Translations under genes and position numbers: made by a program
Notes under the pieces: generated by a model
The model's input: only the letters and a program-made list of their open reading frames with translations
Database searches by the model: none
Told to the model about the DNA's origin: nothing
Shown here: positions 23,081 to 34,194 of the stretch, one piece after another
How the letters are laid out: each line of letters begins with the position of its first letter
Position numbering within the stretch: the stretch's first letter is position 1
NCBI GenBank assembly: GCA_017354895.1
Contig: CP071493.1
Coordinates: 5,270,001 to 5,334,000, forward strand
DNA from: Podospora comata
Taxonomy: Eukaryota; Ascomycota; Sordariomycetes; Sordariales; Podosporaceae
DNA length: 64,000 nucleotides
Direction: 5' to 3'

Positions 23081-24963
23081 ATGGGTTTTCTTGAACTTCG
23101 GGCGCCCACGGCGTTGCGCTCGGCCATGATGGCTGCTGGCGAGCCGTGGGACAATCAAATATCACTAACAGGCTCCTCACCACTTGCTATTCTCACATCG
23201 TCCCACGACTCGCATCCACCACTCGACCACCTAGTCCTTCTCGTTTTCGGCGCCGTCCTCGAAGTTGTCTGCGTCAGTTTGCCAGGATACGTCATCGCGC
23301 GGCTAGGTCACTTTGATGCCGACAAGCAAAAGTTTCTAGCCAACCTCAATGTTATGCTATTCACGCCATGCCTGAGTATGTCATCAACAATTTGTTCCCA
23401 AACGGTCAGTGAATGAGAGTGTGATACTAACTGATGTGCAGTCTTCACCAAGCTCGCCTCCCAATTAAACGCCGAGAAGCTCGTCGAACTCGGCGTCATC
23501 CCCATCATCTTTGTCATTCAAACACTAGTCTCGTATTTTGTCTCTCGTGTGGTGGGAAAATGCTTTGGCTTCAACCGTCGCGCCTCCAACTTTGTCACCG
23601 CCATGGGCGTGTTCGGCAACTCAAACTCGCTGCCGATTTCTCTGGTTATTTCTCTTTCGCAGACACTTAAGGGTCTTCACTGGGACAGGATAAAAGATGA
23701 TAATGATGAGGAGGTTGCCGCAAGAGGTATCCTGTACCTCATGATTTTCCAGCAACTCGGGCAGCTAGTCAGATGGAGTTGGGGTTACCATGTTCTTTTG
23801 GCGCCAAAGGACAAGTATGACGAATATGCCGATGAGACTGTCGAGGAAGGTAGATACGGCGCGCTTTCGCCCGATGGATCATCAGAGACACAGGGTCTTC
23901 TCGTGGGTGTTCACCCAGACACCGTAGGCATTGAACGGCCTTCTAGCCCAACTCATACGGATGATTCGGCAGTTTACGAACCTGCCGGTCGAACACCTGT
24001 TGCTGGATCCTCGAGACACTCACCTCACGAGTCGGATGATGAGGGCCACGATGCCTGGAAGAAACCCACCGGCAACGGTGTTGATGGTGCCAACGGCACT
24101 CTTAACCAGCTCGAAGGCAACGAAGAAGATCTTAACCGGATTTTGTCCTTTCCTCGAATTCGTAACAACGATGAGGTTGAGACTCCTAAAGGTGTCAAGG
24201 GTCTTCCTGTGCGCATCGGCCGGGCCACGAGGAAATACCAAGCCCGGGTGACCAACTACATCTGCGACATCTCCCGCAAGACGTACCATTCGCTCCCCCG
24301 TCCCGTCCAGACACTTCTCTCAGGCATCTACTCCGTCTGCCAACGCGTCTACAACTTCCTTTGGGAATTCATGAACCCTCCTCTCTGGGCTATGCTCCTC
24401 GCCATCCTGGTTGCGTCGATCAAAGACCTTCAAGAGCTGTTCTTTAAGGACGACACCTTTGTGAAGACGTCGATCACGGCTGCCCTCCGGTCATCGGCCG
24501 GTGTTGCCGTCCCTTTGATCCTGGTTGTCTTGGGTGCAAATCTGGCTCGGAATACGCAAAACCATGAGACTGTTGACCCCGAGGAGAAGGAGATCGGCAA
24601 GAAGCTGCTGGTTGCCAGTTTGATCAGCAGGATGCTGCTGCCGACGTTGATTATGGCGCCTATCTTGGCCCTGTTTGCCAAGTATGTGCCCGTCAGCATC
24701 TTGGACGACCCGATCTTTGTGGTGGTGTGCTTCCTTTTGACGGGGGCGCCGTCGGCGTTGCAGTTGGCGCAGATTTGCCAGATCAATGGGGTTTATGAGG
24801 GGGTTATGGGGAGGATTCTGTTTCAGAGTTATGTTATTTGGTTTGTTTCCCCCTCTGGTTGTGACTGTGTGGTGATTTGATGCTAACACCGTGCTGTAGG
24901 ATCCTGCCTTCGACACTCGTCCTGGTGATGTGTGCGTTGGAGGTTTTGGAGTGGGCTGCGTGA
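23081..24963 (+). CDS. auxin-efflux-carrier family membrane transporter (ECM3-like)
   Basis: Member of the auxin efflux carrier (Mem_trans) family, closest in layout to yeast Ecm3/YNL095C, probably in the ER or another internal membrane; substrate unknown. Three exons, 23081-23375, 23442-24840 and 24900-24963, with introns of 66 and 59 bases (branches actaac, gctaac), give 585 residues. N-terminal helices include LVLLVFGAVLEVVCVSLPGYVIARLG and LVELGVIPIIFVIQTLVSYFV, with the family motif GNSNSLPISLV. A long polar, acidic loop (about residues 190-360) follows. The C-terminal half has NPPLWAMLLAILVASI, a set of hydrophobic segments and LTGAPSALQLAQI. It ends shortly after a final helix, ALEVLEWAA. 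The start is the first ATG; the N-terminal 20 residues carry no clear feature. Confidence 0.93.
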
Positions 24964-25614
24964 ACGTGGTCACTTTTATTCCGAATAGCTCCTTTTCTTT
25001 TCTTAGCATTATAGACAGATCCGTAGGAGGAAAAACTTGCAACGGAGGTGGTGGCCGTAGGCATGGCAGTCGTTTCGACTTTTTTCTTTTCGTTTGGGTT
25101 GGTCCATCCGTTGTTCAAGCAACGCTAGCAATAGAATTGGTACGGTTGGTAGGTGGGTAATAGCGGCGGTCTAATACAAATGCGTGGAGAAGGAAAGGGT
25201 TCGGATGAACCTTGGGGTTCCCCATCTGGTTTGGGACTGGATGTTTTTCTTGGTCTGGGTTCATTGATATCCCCCTTTTTGGTGGTTTCTCATTTTTTAT
25301 GTAACAATAGGCATGCGTTAACGTTTGTATGATTAGCAGCCAAGCAAAGAGCGGTTAGCATCATGGGGATGGAAAGCAAAGGCGATGAATATTATGAATA
25401 ATTATGATTTTCAACTTGGTGAAACGGATTCAATGGTGTTGCAACTTCACAGTGTTATAAGTGCTTACTACCCCTGAGTTGCTAGACTCGAGTAAAAGCA
25501 TTGTTCATGTAGTCTTGTGAGCGCCGTACAAGGAGTTGATACTAGCGCTAGAATCCCAATTACGCTCACTTGCTATTCCCCCAAGTTTATCACTTTTACA
25601 AAGCTGCCCAACTT
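24964..25614. other. convergent 3' region
   Basis: No gene seen. It holds the transporter 3' UTR and the 3' UTR of the PNPOx-like gene; AT-rich in the middle. Confidence 0.5.
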
Positions 25615-26374
25615 TCAAATCCCATTAACCTGCCCCCTATTCTCCTCCCCCTCGCCCGAAATCACCCAATCCCTCACCGCGCCCTTCCAATCCGCAATCC
25701 TGACGTCCTTTATCCCCACCACAATCACCCTCGCATCATGTAACCTCGCCCGCTCGTCGTCTTCCCTCGCTGTGCTCTCCTCGGCCGGGCCAGCGGCGGA
25801 ATCAAAAGTGTTATTGGCCAGGTGGATATTCTGGTAGTACTTCTCCTCCTCGCTGCCGCGCTCCACCAGGCGAGCGGACCCGTTTATGGTCGCGCTGATG
25901 GAGGAGACGGCCGAGGTGTTGAGGTTGAAGAGGAGGGCTGCGAGGGAGGAGGGGGGATCGGCGCGGGCGGGGGAGTGGCCGTTGGAGAGGCGGCGGGATT
26001 GGGAGGTTGTGGTTGGGCGGTGGGATACCCCTTTCGAGACAAGGTTAGCAAAATAGGGGAAAAGAAGGGGAGAGGGAAGGCTTACAGTCATGGACGAGGA
26101 GGGAAACGTTGGGGTTGGCGGCGAGGTTGTTCATCTTTTTGGAGGCGGGGTTGGTGGTCATGACGATTTCGGGGAGGTTGTTGCCGTAGGGGGAGGAGGG
26201 GAGGTAGGTGTAGTTCATGAGGGAGACGTGGGGGACGTTGTCGTGGCAGGTGGCCAGGTGGAGGAAGCGGGCGTTTTCGAGGCATTGGACTACTTCTGTT
26301 GGGAGGGAGTTGGTGATGCGCATGTTGGTGTCGCCGGCCGAGGCTTCGTGGGAGAGGGGTATTTGCTGTTCCAT
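25615..26374 (-). CDS. pyridoxamine 5'-phosphate oxidase-like FMN-binding protein
   Basis: PNPOx-like split-barrel protein related to yeast YPR172W/YLR456W; probably binds FMN, substrate unknown. Two exons, 26374-26086 and 26030-25615, with a 55-base intron, give 234 residues. The junction restores the conserved VHDWVSHRP. The N-terminal part shows LENARFLHLATCHDNVPHVSLMNY and VMTTNPASKKMNNLAANPNVSLLVHD, the strands that line the flavin site. The C-terminal half reads SSISATINGSARLVERGSEEEKYY and ends with a short Glu/Gly tail. It is unlikely to be the true vitamin B6 oxidase, which has a different C-terminal signature. Divergent from the MCC-alpha gene, 665 bases apart. Confidence 0.92.
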
Positions 26375-27039
26375 TGTCGATCGAGTATAGAGATGGTTTG
26401 TATTTGATGGGGCCGGTGATTACACTGAAGAGCCTGTAAGGCTGGTGAGTTGCGAGAGCCAAGTATCAGCTTATACAAAGAAATTGCCCACGGTCAATGG
26501 TGCCCTTGGATGTGTCAAGATCTTCCGTCGTCGAGATGGGTGGGGTGAGGAAGCTCCAACGGCCTGGATACCCCAGCTGGGGATGACTAATGCGGGGGAA
26601 AGGCCCAGACCCCTGGTCACTGCGTTGCAGTGATGACGTTGTTCTACCTGGGGCATTTGGGGAAGCCGTTTTCCAGACTTAACTTCAGTCCGTTGCTGGA
26701 GCTCCCAGCAAAACAGCAGCAAACAGCGAAAATTAATGGAGGTTATCTAGACCAACTGGACAAATAGCAGCAATTCACAACCACATTCCCAATTCAGATT
26801 AACTAGCCCAGGTCACGAGCGCAAATCCGCAGCGATCAGGGGCTTGGCTGGCAAGGGGAGGGGAACGGCTACCTTCGGCCCTGCATCCAGTTGACCTCGG
26901 GACTATGACCTCCCTTCCACAAAGTCGGCAGGAATGCCATTGCGATCTTCCTTTTTTCTCTCCTTCTTCCCAAACTACGTGATACCCAAACCCATCCATT
27001 GAACCTCCTTGCGCATATCTTGTCCCCTTGAATCTGATC
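26375..27039. other. divergent promoter region, PNPOx-like / MCC-alpha
   Basis: About 665 bases shared as upstream region by two divergent genes. No gene or clear motif cluster seen. Confidence 0.5.
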
Positions 27040-29412
27040 ATGCGCTCCCTCAAACGCAACTCCCACCGTCTCCGGGCGATACGCCCACCAACCTCCCTCC
27101 CAGCTCCTCCCAGAATCTTTTCTGCACCAATATCAACCCACCCCTCGGCCTCCAACGACGTGACAAGCATCACACCCATCAAGTCCCTCCTCATCGCCAA
27201 CCGCGGCGAAATCGCCCTCCGCATCGCCCGCACCGCCTCTTCCATGGGCATCCGCACCACAACCCTCTACACCGACATCGACGCCTCCTCCCAGCACGCC
27301 AAGTGCACTCCCAACTCCCTTGCCTTGGGGCCAAACACAAAGGGCTACCTCAACGGGCCGCAGATTATCGAATTGGCCAAGAAGCACGGCATCGAGGCTC
27401 TTCACCCTGGTTACGGCTTCCTAAGTGAGAACCCCACTTTTGCCCAGGCGTGTGAGGATGCGGGGATAGTGTTTGTTGGGCCGCCACCAAAGGCCATGTT
27501 GGATATGGGTGATAAGGCGAGGAGTAAGATCATCATGAATGCGGCTGGTGTGCCTTGTGTTCCGGGGTATCATGGGCCGGAACAGAGCGTAGAGGAGCTG
27601 AGGGGACACGCGAGGGAGATTGGGTACCCGGTGCTGTTGAAGAGTGTCAAGGGTGGTGGTGGAAAGGGCATGAGAATTGTCCTCAAGGATGAGGAGTTTG
27701 AGGCGCAGATTGCCAGTGCTAGGCAGGAGGCGAGGGCGAGTTTTGGGGACGGTGGGGAGGTGATGCTTGTGGAGAAGTATGTCGTGAGGCCGAGGCATGT
27801 GGAGGTGCAGGTGTTTGCGGATAGGTATGGGAACTGCGTGGCGCTGGGCGAGAGAGACTGCAGTGTGCAGAGGAGACATCAGAAGATTTTGGAGGAGAGC
27901 CCGGCGCCGGTGTTGGATGATGCGACGAGGCATGATTTATGGGATAAGGCGAGGAAGGCGGCGTTGGCGGTGGACTATGTTGGGGCGGGAACGGTTGAGT
28001 TTATTCTCGACAAAGATACTGGGAAGTTTTATTTCATGGAGATGAACACGAGGTTGCAGGTCGAGCACCCTGTCAGTGAGATGGTCACCGGCACAGATCT
28101 CGTCGAGTGGCAGTTCCGGGTTGCTGCTGGCGAGAGACTTCCCTTGACCCAGGACGAGATCGAGGCGCGGATCCATGAGCGTGGTGCGGCTATCGAGGCC
28201 CGTATCTACGCCGAGAACCCCGACAAGGGCTTCTTCCCCGACTCCGGCAAGCTGGTTCACCTGATTACGCCCAAGGTCAGCGAGGATATCAGAATCGATG
28301 CTGGTTTCGTCGAGGGTGACACCGTTTCCGAGGCATACGACGGTATGATTGCCAAGCTGATTGTCCGCGGCCGCGATCGAGAGACTGCCATCCGCAAGCT
28401 CGAGCTTGCTTTGCAGGAATACGAGGTCGTCGGTCTAAGCACAAACATTGAGTTTCTCAAGCGTCTCTGCCGAAGCCAGGCATTTGTGGAAGGTGACGTC
28501 GAGACAGGCTTCATCGAGAAGTGGAAAGACGAACTCTTTGAGCGGAAACACGTCTCAGACGAGGTCTTCGCCCAGACCGCTCTCGGCCTGCTTACCTCCC
28601 AAACCAAAAAGACAACATCAGGACCTCACGGTGAGACCCTTGGGTTCGGCGAAGCTGCCGCTCAAGGGTCGAGGAAATTCGCCTTCCAGGTCAAGCGAGA
28701 CGACGCAGCTGCCGAAACCTCAGATGAGGCTCCTGAAGTTGTCCAAGTGGAAGTTACCCAGCGGGGGCACTCCCTTTACAACGTTTCTGTTTCCAGAAGC
28801 ACAGACGCCTCAACCGCTTCGCCAGTTGTCTACGAGAATATCATCTCCGAACCCGGGTCGGCGGTGGCTGCTTCGCACAAGTCACAACTGACAACCTTCT
28901 TCCCTCGGGCTCGTGTCGAAACAACACTTGTTCATGACCCCAGCGCCCCGGAGAAGTTGGCCGTCTTCCAGCTCGGTGAAAAGACGGAGCTTACTCTTGT
29001 GCAGCCGGGATGGTTCGAGAAGGCGCTTGGTCTGAAGGAGGCTGCCGCGAGCGTGGTGGCGCCTATGCCTTGCAAGATTTTGAGGAACGAGGTCTCGGAA
29101 GGACAAGAGGTTGAGAAGGGTGCTCCGTTGGTTGTGTAAGTCTTCTGATTCTTTTGAGTTGCGATCGGTTGGCTGATACAAGGGTGGATAGCATCGAGTC
29201 CATGAAGATGGAGACTGTTATTCGATCACCACAGAAGGGCACAGTCAAGAAGCTGGCGCATAAGGAAGGCGTAAGTCATACATACCCTTGTCCCTCTCTG
29301 GTATCATGAACAAGCTCATGCTAATATTTGTCGATAGGATATCTGCAAGGCCGGTACAGTACTTGTGCTCTTTGAAGATCCAGATGCCACACCGCCTGCT
29401 GGCTCAGAATAA
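27040..29412 (+). CDS. mccA: methylcrotonoyl-CoA carboxylase, biotin-containing alpha subunit
   Basis: Mitochondrial enzyme of leucine breakdown that carboxylates 3-methylcrotonyl-CoA; this subunit carries the biotin carboxylase and biotin carrier domains. Three exons, 27040-29135, 29192-29270 and 29338-29412, with introns of 56 and 67 bases, give 749 residues. The first 30 or so residues are basic and Ser/Pro-rich (MRSLKRNSHRLRAIRPP), a mitochondrial presequence. The biotin carboxylase shows LLIANRGEIALRIART, ALHPGYGFLSEN, the ATP-grasp loop KGGGGKGMR and FMEMNTRLQVEHPVSEMVTG. The biotinylation site IESMKME (Lys704) lies in the small second exon, so both introns flank the attachment site. 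The ATG at 27040 was chosen because no other ATG precedes it in frame. The beta-subunit gene is not in this window. Confidence 0.96.
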
Positions 29413-29811
29413 AAAAAAGCTGCTCAGTTTACGATAAGATGAAGAGATGATTTGCAGATTTGAAGATTTGGCACGCGTCTACCTATCTTGTTAGATGGTA
29501 GATAAGATATGATGAGCGTCAGTAAACAAGGCCAGCAAGCAAAAACAGTTTTCATCGCGTTTCAATCACTTGTACCTCTGGTGCCTCAATGTGACTTTGA
29601 CCTTTTTTTTCTTTCCACTATCAGACTACCGACACTAATCATACATAATTCTCACCTGTCCAAAGAACCGCCTGATCGCTTTCCTCACCAATAGCAAACT
29701 TGATCATTCATTTTCATATCCCGCCACACCCCTCCCTTCTCAAAATAGTATATCTTCTCATCGCTCTTCATTCCCCCAAATCGACGACGAGTGAAAAGAA
29801 AAAAGAAAGAC
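29413..29811. other. convergent 3' region
   Basis: 399 bases between the stop codons of mccA and the Sur7-family gene. No gene; AT-rich 3' UTR-like sequence. Confidence 0.5.
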
Positions 29812-30703
29812 TTAAGCATACTCATCTTTAACTCTCCTCCCATCCCAACTCCTCCTCGACCCGGCCGTCCCCGAGCTCTTCCTACGGCCAAAGGTGCTGC
29901 CCGACCACCTCTTGTTCGTCCTCCCCACCCCGTCACTCGCGTGCCCCCTCCTAGCAACGCAGTACAGAACCGTAGCAATAAACATGGCCGCCCAGCTTCC
30001 CCAGCTGAACCCAAACCCGTACGCCCCCAAATCAGCATTCCTCCCATCAGCAATAAACGCGTTACGTGTCTTGACAAAAGTAGCCCTATAGATAATATCC
30101 GTTAGCTTTTCCTCTCATGCGTATACAACATCATCAAAAGAATGCAGACTCACGTCATCAGCGCCACAGCCACACTCAGAAACAACAACCCCACACTGCT
30201 AACCGTCGCAATCAACCCAGCCCCCAACCGTCCCAGACAAGCCAGCCAGCTCCCCAAAAACGCGCAAGTCATAAAGAACAAGGCGATGAGATAGAAAACC
30301 CAGCCAAATCGCCACAGGTACCAATACTGGTAGCTCGTCGTGCCGCCTCCATAACTCCCAATCAGTTCCCGGGGCACATTGTCCGCATCGGTAGCCCAGG
30401 CGTCACCCAACGGTAACCCGGGACGGGCAGGGCCGCAGTCGGTGTTGTCTATCCCACAGATGCGGAAATATGTCCACTGAGATATGCCCCGGGCGCCGGT
30501 TATGCCGGATGTGTCGGCGCGGAGGAAGTAGGTTTGGCGGAGGGGGGAGGTGGAGGTTATGCCTGAGAGGAGGGTGAACCAAAGAAGAAGGAGGGAGACG
30601 GAGAGGAAGAGGGTGGCTAGGAGGGAGATGAGGCCTGGGAGGGGAGAATTAGTGATGATTGTTGGGGCGGTGGTGGGAAGCGAGACTTACGGCCTGCTGC
30701 CAT
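29812..30703 (-). CDS. Sur7/PalI-family tetraspan membrane protein
   Basis: Four-helix plasma-membrane protein of the Sur7/PalI (claudin-like) group, associated with eisosomes, cell-wall stress or pH sensing. Three exons, 30703-30691 (only 13 bases, MAAG), 30634-30154 and 30085-29812; introns of 56 and 68 bases; 255 residues. Helix 1 is LISLLATLFLSVSLLLLWFTLL. An extracellular loop with the CGIDNTDCGP Cys pair follows. Helices 2 and 3 are WVFYLIALFFMTCAFLGSWL and AGLIATVSSVGLLFLSVAVAL. Helix 4 is WGSWAAMFIATVLYCVA. The basic Ser/Arg-rich cytoplasmic tail ends DEYA. The tiny first exon would be missed by simple ORF calling; its donor GTAAGT and the phase support it. Confidence 0.92.
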
Positions 30704-32210
30704 TTTGAATGGTTAATGGCGTGACCAGTGTTGGTTGGTAGTTGTGATAGGACTATGAGTTGATGGGTCAGAATGGTGAAAGAAAGAAGAAATATGTCGT
30801 GACTTGAATGAATGACCCAAAGGAGTGGAAAGAAAAGAAGGGTTCAAAACGTCGACGTTGTACTTGACGGCTTGAGGGGTAGCATACCACTACTGGGACA
30901 AGTGACAAAGAGAAGGCCCCCCCGAGTCAGGAAACCCGTTGCGTCACAACTTTTTTGGTGGTGGATATGAGATGGGCACCACACGGGATCGGATCGGATA
31001 CGTGATCGGATGGATGGGCGCGCAACGTTGTATATGTGTGGGGATTTTGGGTTGAAAATGAGAGTCGCGTACCTTGAGGGGGAGGGTTTTCGTGTTACGT
31101 GGTTGCAGCAAGAGACGGTGTGAGGAATGTGAAGCTACTAGGTAGGAAGCTCGTGTGCGACTCAGGTGTGAGAGCAGGATTAGAGATTAAAGCATAAGGA
31201 TACGGCAAACAGTGTGAGCAGAGGAGGTCTCTAGGAATGTATATGAGTGAGTTTGATAATTGGTTAGGTATGTAAGTGAACAGAGAAAACGAGAGCAACT
31301 GGGAGAAAGACCGGTGGGATATAGCAAGCAATTGGTAGTGACGATGGGAGTAACGGGGCGGGGAGTGGGGATCATGCTTCTTTTTGCTCCCCAGAAGAGC
31401 CAGTTGATATCAGGTGAGCATTCACGGCCATGACTAATATCAGCCCAAGCTCTGCGCGTCAATCATCTTTGCCAGCAAAAAGCCAAAGCATTGGTGAGAG
31501 CTTTCACACATTGCTCGTGATATGGGATGAAAGGACGAAGCTGACGTGGGGACTTCTTTTGCATGGAATGACGCATGCGCTCCATCGACTTTCTTACCGG
31601 CACACCCCTTGACTTTTGTTTCTAACCAATCACGTCCCACAGATAAAGCCCGCACCAGCTGGCGTCGATCAAAGGACCCCACGATTTTGTAAAAGGAATT
31701 CTTGGGCAACGTCATCCGATCCAGCTCATCTTTTTGCAAACCCATTGGGAACCGCGTTCTGAATGCACCACGCCGAGATGCGTATTCCTTGAAGGAATAT
31801 TCTGAAAGCTTCTGTGCTGCCTGTCAAAGCCTGCAAACCACAAGATGCCGGAGACCTCACTTCTTGTGCTTCCAACTGTCATCCCATCATCGGTCTTATC
31901 ATAAGGCTTGGAAGTAGTACGTGGCGTGACTTTGAGCTGGACGCTGGATTAGGTGTGAGACATACAGTAGCAGAACAGACGAGGGCGCGGATCTGAGAAG
32001 TCACTTGAGACATGGAAGAAAGACTCTCGGTTTTTGCGCGATCCGCGGTTCAGATATTCAGACTTCAGCCCTGGTGTAAGTGAATGATGGACAGGACTCT
32101 GATGCATTGTCGAAGAAGGTGAACAATGACAGAAGTCCAGAGAGTGTAACACAAATTCAGCAAAGATGCCGCTATCTTGAGGCCATACTCCACCTATAAC
32201 ACCATCAACA
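30704..32210. other. intergenic between the Sur7-family gene and tRNA-Asn
   Basis: 1.5 kb with no convincing gene on either strand. The frames are short (up to 101 codons) and unmatched. The first part is the upstream region of the Sur7-family gene. Confidence 0.5.
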
Positions 32211-32284
32211 TCCTCTGTGGCGCAATTGGCTAGCGCGTCTGACTGTTAATCAGGAGGTTGGAAGTTCGAGCCTTCCCGGAGGAG
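32211..32284 (+). tRNA. tRNA-Asn(GTT)
   Basis: 74-base cloverleaf without an intron. Acceptor tcctctg pairs with cggagga (one G-U), discriminator G. The B box is gttcgagcc. The anticodon loop ctGTTaa (anticodon at 32245-32247) lies on the stem tctga/tcagg. A T4 run follows about 12 bases downstream as terminator. Confidence 0.97.
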
Positions 32285-32466
32285 TTGTTATTTACTTTTG
32301 AGGGTTATTTTTGCTACTCATGGCGGCAGAACGAATATGTTCATGGTGTTTTATATTTTTGTGATGTTCATGCTGTTAAATAATGTGTTGGTGTGTGTTT
32401 GGTATCGCCAGTTGTGGCTTCAAATATCTACAGTATAGCCAAAAGCATCTCTCTTCAGGCCCCTGT

Positions 32467-34194
32467 TTATACCAACCCAGCAAAACCGAGCGCACCAGCC
32501 GCAAAATCATTCCCAAATTCCAAATCAAGCCCCTTGAACCCATCCTCCACCAGCCACGACCTCCCCTTCTCAGGTGTATACAAGACCTCACACGCCCTCC
32601 CCACAACCAACAACCCAGGCGGCCTGCTCCCCTCCTGCTCAATCGCCTCCGCCACCCTCTTCAGCGTGGTCCTGATAACCCTCTGATCAGGACAACTCGC
32701 CCTCTCAATCACGGCACACGGCGTATCAACCGGCCACAACTTCCTCCTCCCCTTCACCTCCGCAGCCTCCTGCTCCTCAGGAAGATACTCCGTCAGCTCA
32801 GCAACCAGCCCAGTGATCCTATGCAGCGCCATCAAAAACACCACCGTCCTGCTCTCCACAAACTCGGGCGGCACCGGCGCCTTCCCCTTCTTGCCCGTCC
32901 CGGTGCAGACCAGCACCTGATCCGCCACGTCCCTCTGCGTAGGCGGCACACCCGCGAACAGCGGCGCCGACAAGCTGCTCGTTATCCCAGGTAGAACCAC
33001 CACCCTGTCACTGAGCCCGTGCTGTCTGAAATACTGCACCTCCTCCCCTCCCCGTCCATAAATAAACGGATCCCCTTGTTTCAGTCTGAGGACTGTCTTC
33101 CCCTCCTTCACCCCAGCCAAAGCCTGCTCGAGGAACTCCTCCTGTGCCCTGTCCGCATTCCCGGGAAACTTCTTCGCGATGCTAACCGGTGTCCGGCGGG
33201 GAATCAGATCCAACACCCCGGCAGGAACAAGCTTATCGGCCAGGATCAAATCAGCGGATTGAATCGCCTTGTACGTCGCCCTCGTCAACAAATCGGGATG
33301 CCCCGGCCCGCTTCCCGCGAGGATGACCCTCCCGATTTTATCTCTTGGCCCATCACCACCAGTCGTTGATGGTTTTTGTTGCTGTGACTGGTGGTACGAG
33401 TTGAGAACCCCCTCCAGTATCTCCTCCTCACTTATCGCCGCCAGCCGTCTCAGAGGCCAGTACTCGCACACTTGGCTCAGCCACCTCATCCTCCTAGTCT
33501 TCTGCTCCTCTTCGCTCTCTTTGCCCTCGAGGACGAGCTTGTTGAAATCAGAGGTTTGGTCGACGCTGTCGTCTAGACCTTCCGAGTCCAACCCAGAAGA
33601 AGAAGAGGATTTATCCTCGGCGATGATCCTCCTCCTGACATCGCCCAACCTGGCGACCGCGCTCCCGAGACCTTGGGGCAGGCTGGCGGCGATTTCTCGT
33701 CTTATCCTAGAAGCGAGCTTGCAGCCCCGGCCGTTGGTGGTGACGCCTATTTGCAGAGGACCGTCGAGGTGGGTGGAGAGAAGAGAAAAACTGCATAGTG
33801 AAGGGCAGTCGACGACGTTGACGGGGATGCGGTTCTTTTTGCAGAGGGTTGAGATTTGAGGGACTGAGGGGTCCTTTGGGGAGAGGGTGATGAAGACTGC
33901 GTCGACTACGTTGTCGACTTCTTCGCGGCCGAGGGTGAAGAGGTCGGTTGACTCAAAGGGACGGGAAAGGTGGGTTAGCTGGCCCGAGGTGATGTATTGG
34001 GTGAGGGTGTAGTGAAGTTCTTCTGGGGGGGTGGGGGAGATGAGGATTGGCTTCGCGCCAGCAGAAAGAGATTGGGTTGCTCGGGAGGCGGCGAGGGGGT
34101 TGGAGCCGATGATGAGGTGGGTGTGGCCTGTTGAGTGTTGGGCTGTGAGGAGGGAGATTGGTGTTGGTGAGGGTAGTGGTGGGTTGGCGGCCAT
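32467..34194 (-). CDS. met1: uroporphyrin-III C-methyltransferase / siroheme synthase (Met1)
   Basis: Makes precorrin-2 from uroporphyrinogen III with S-adenosylmethionine, for the siroheme of sulfite and nitrite reductases. Single exon, 575 residues from the ATG at 34194 (MAANPPLPSP). The N-terminal third is a Met8/CysG-type NAD-binding region (HLIIGSNPLAASRATQSLSAGA, VDAVFITLS, NVVDCPSLCSF). A Ser/Asp-rich linker follows. The SUMT domain begins around residue 285 with VILAGSGPGHPDLLT, then LRLKQGDPFIYGRGGEE, LPGITSSLSAPLFAGVP and VFLMALHRI. The frame stays open to an ATG at 34317, but that 41-residue extension shows no family feature. Fused layout as in fungal Met1. It converges on the tRNA-Asn gene 180 bases away. 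Confidence 0.95.
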   Translation of the reverse strand: MAANPPLPSPTPISLLTAQHSTGHTHLIIGSNPLAASRATQSLSAGAKPILISPTPPEELHYTLTQYITSGQLTHLSRPFESTDLFTLGREEVDNVVDAVFITLSPKDPSVPQISTLCKKNRIPVNVVDCPSLCSFSLLSTHLDGPLQIGVTTNGRGCKLASRIRREIAASLPQGLGSAVARLGDVRRRIIAEDKSSSSSGLDSEGLDDSVDQTSDFNKLVLEGKESEEEQKTRRMRWLSQVCEYWPLRRLAAISEEEILEGVLNSYHQSQQQKPSTTGGDGPRDKIGRVILAGSGPGHPDLLTRATYKAIQSADLILADKLVPAGVLDLIPRRTPVSIAKKFPGNADRAQEEFLEQALAGVKEGKTVLRLKQGDPFIYGRGGEEVQYFRQHGLSDRVVVLPGITSSLSAPLFAGVPPTQRDVADQVLVCTGTGKKGKAPVPPEFVESRTVVFLMALHRITGLVAELTEYLPEEQEAAEVKGRRKLWPVDTPCAVIERASCPDQRVIRTTLKRVAEAIEQEGSRPPGLLVVGRACEVLYTPEKGRSWLVEDGFKGLDLEFGNDFAAGALGFAGLV

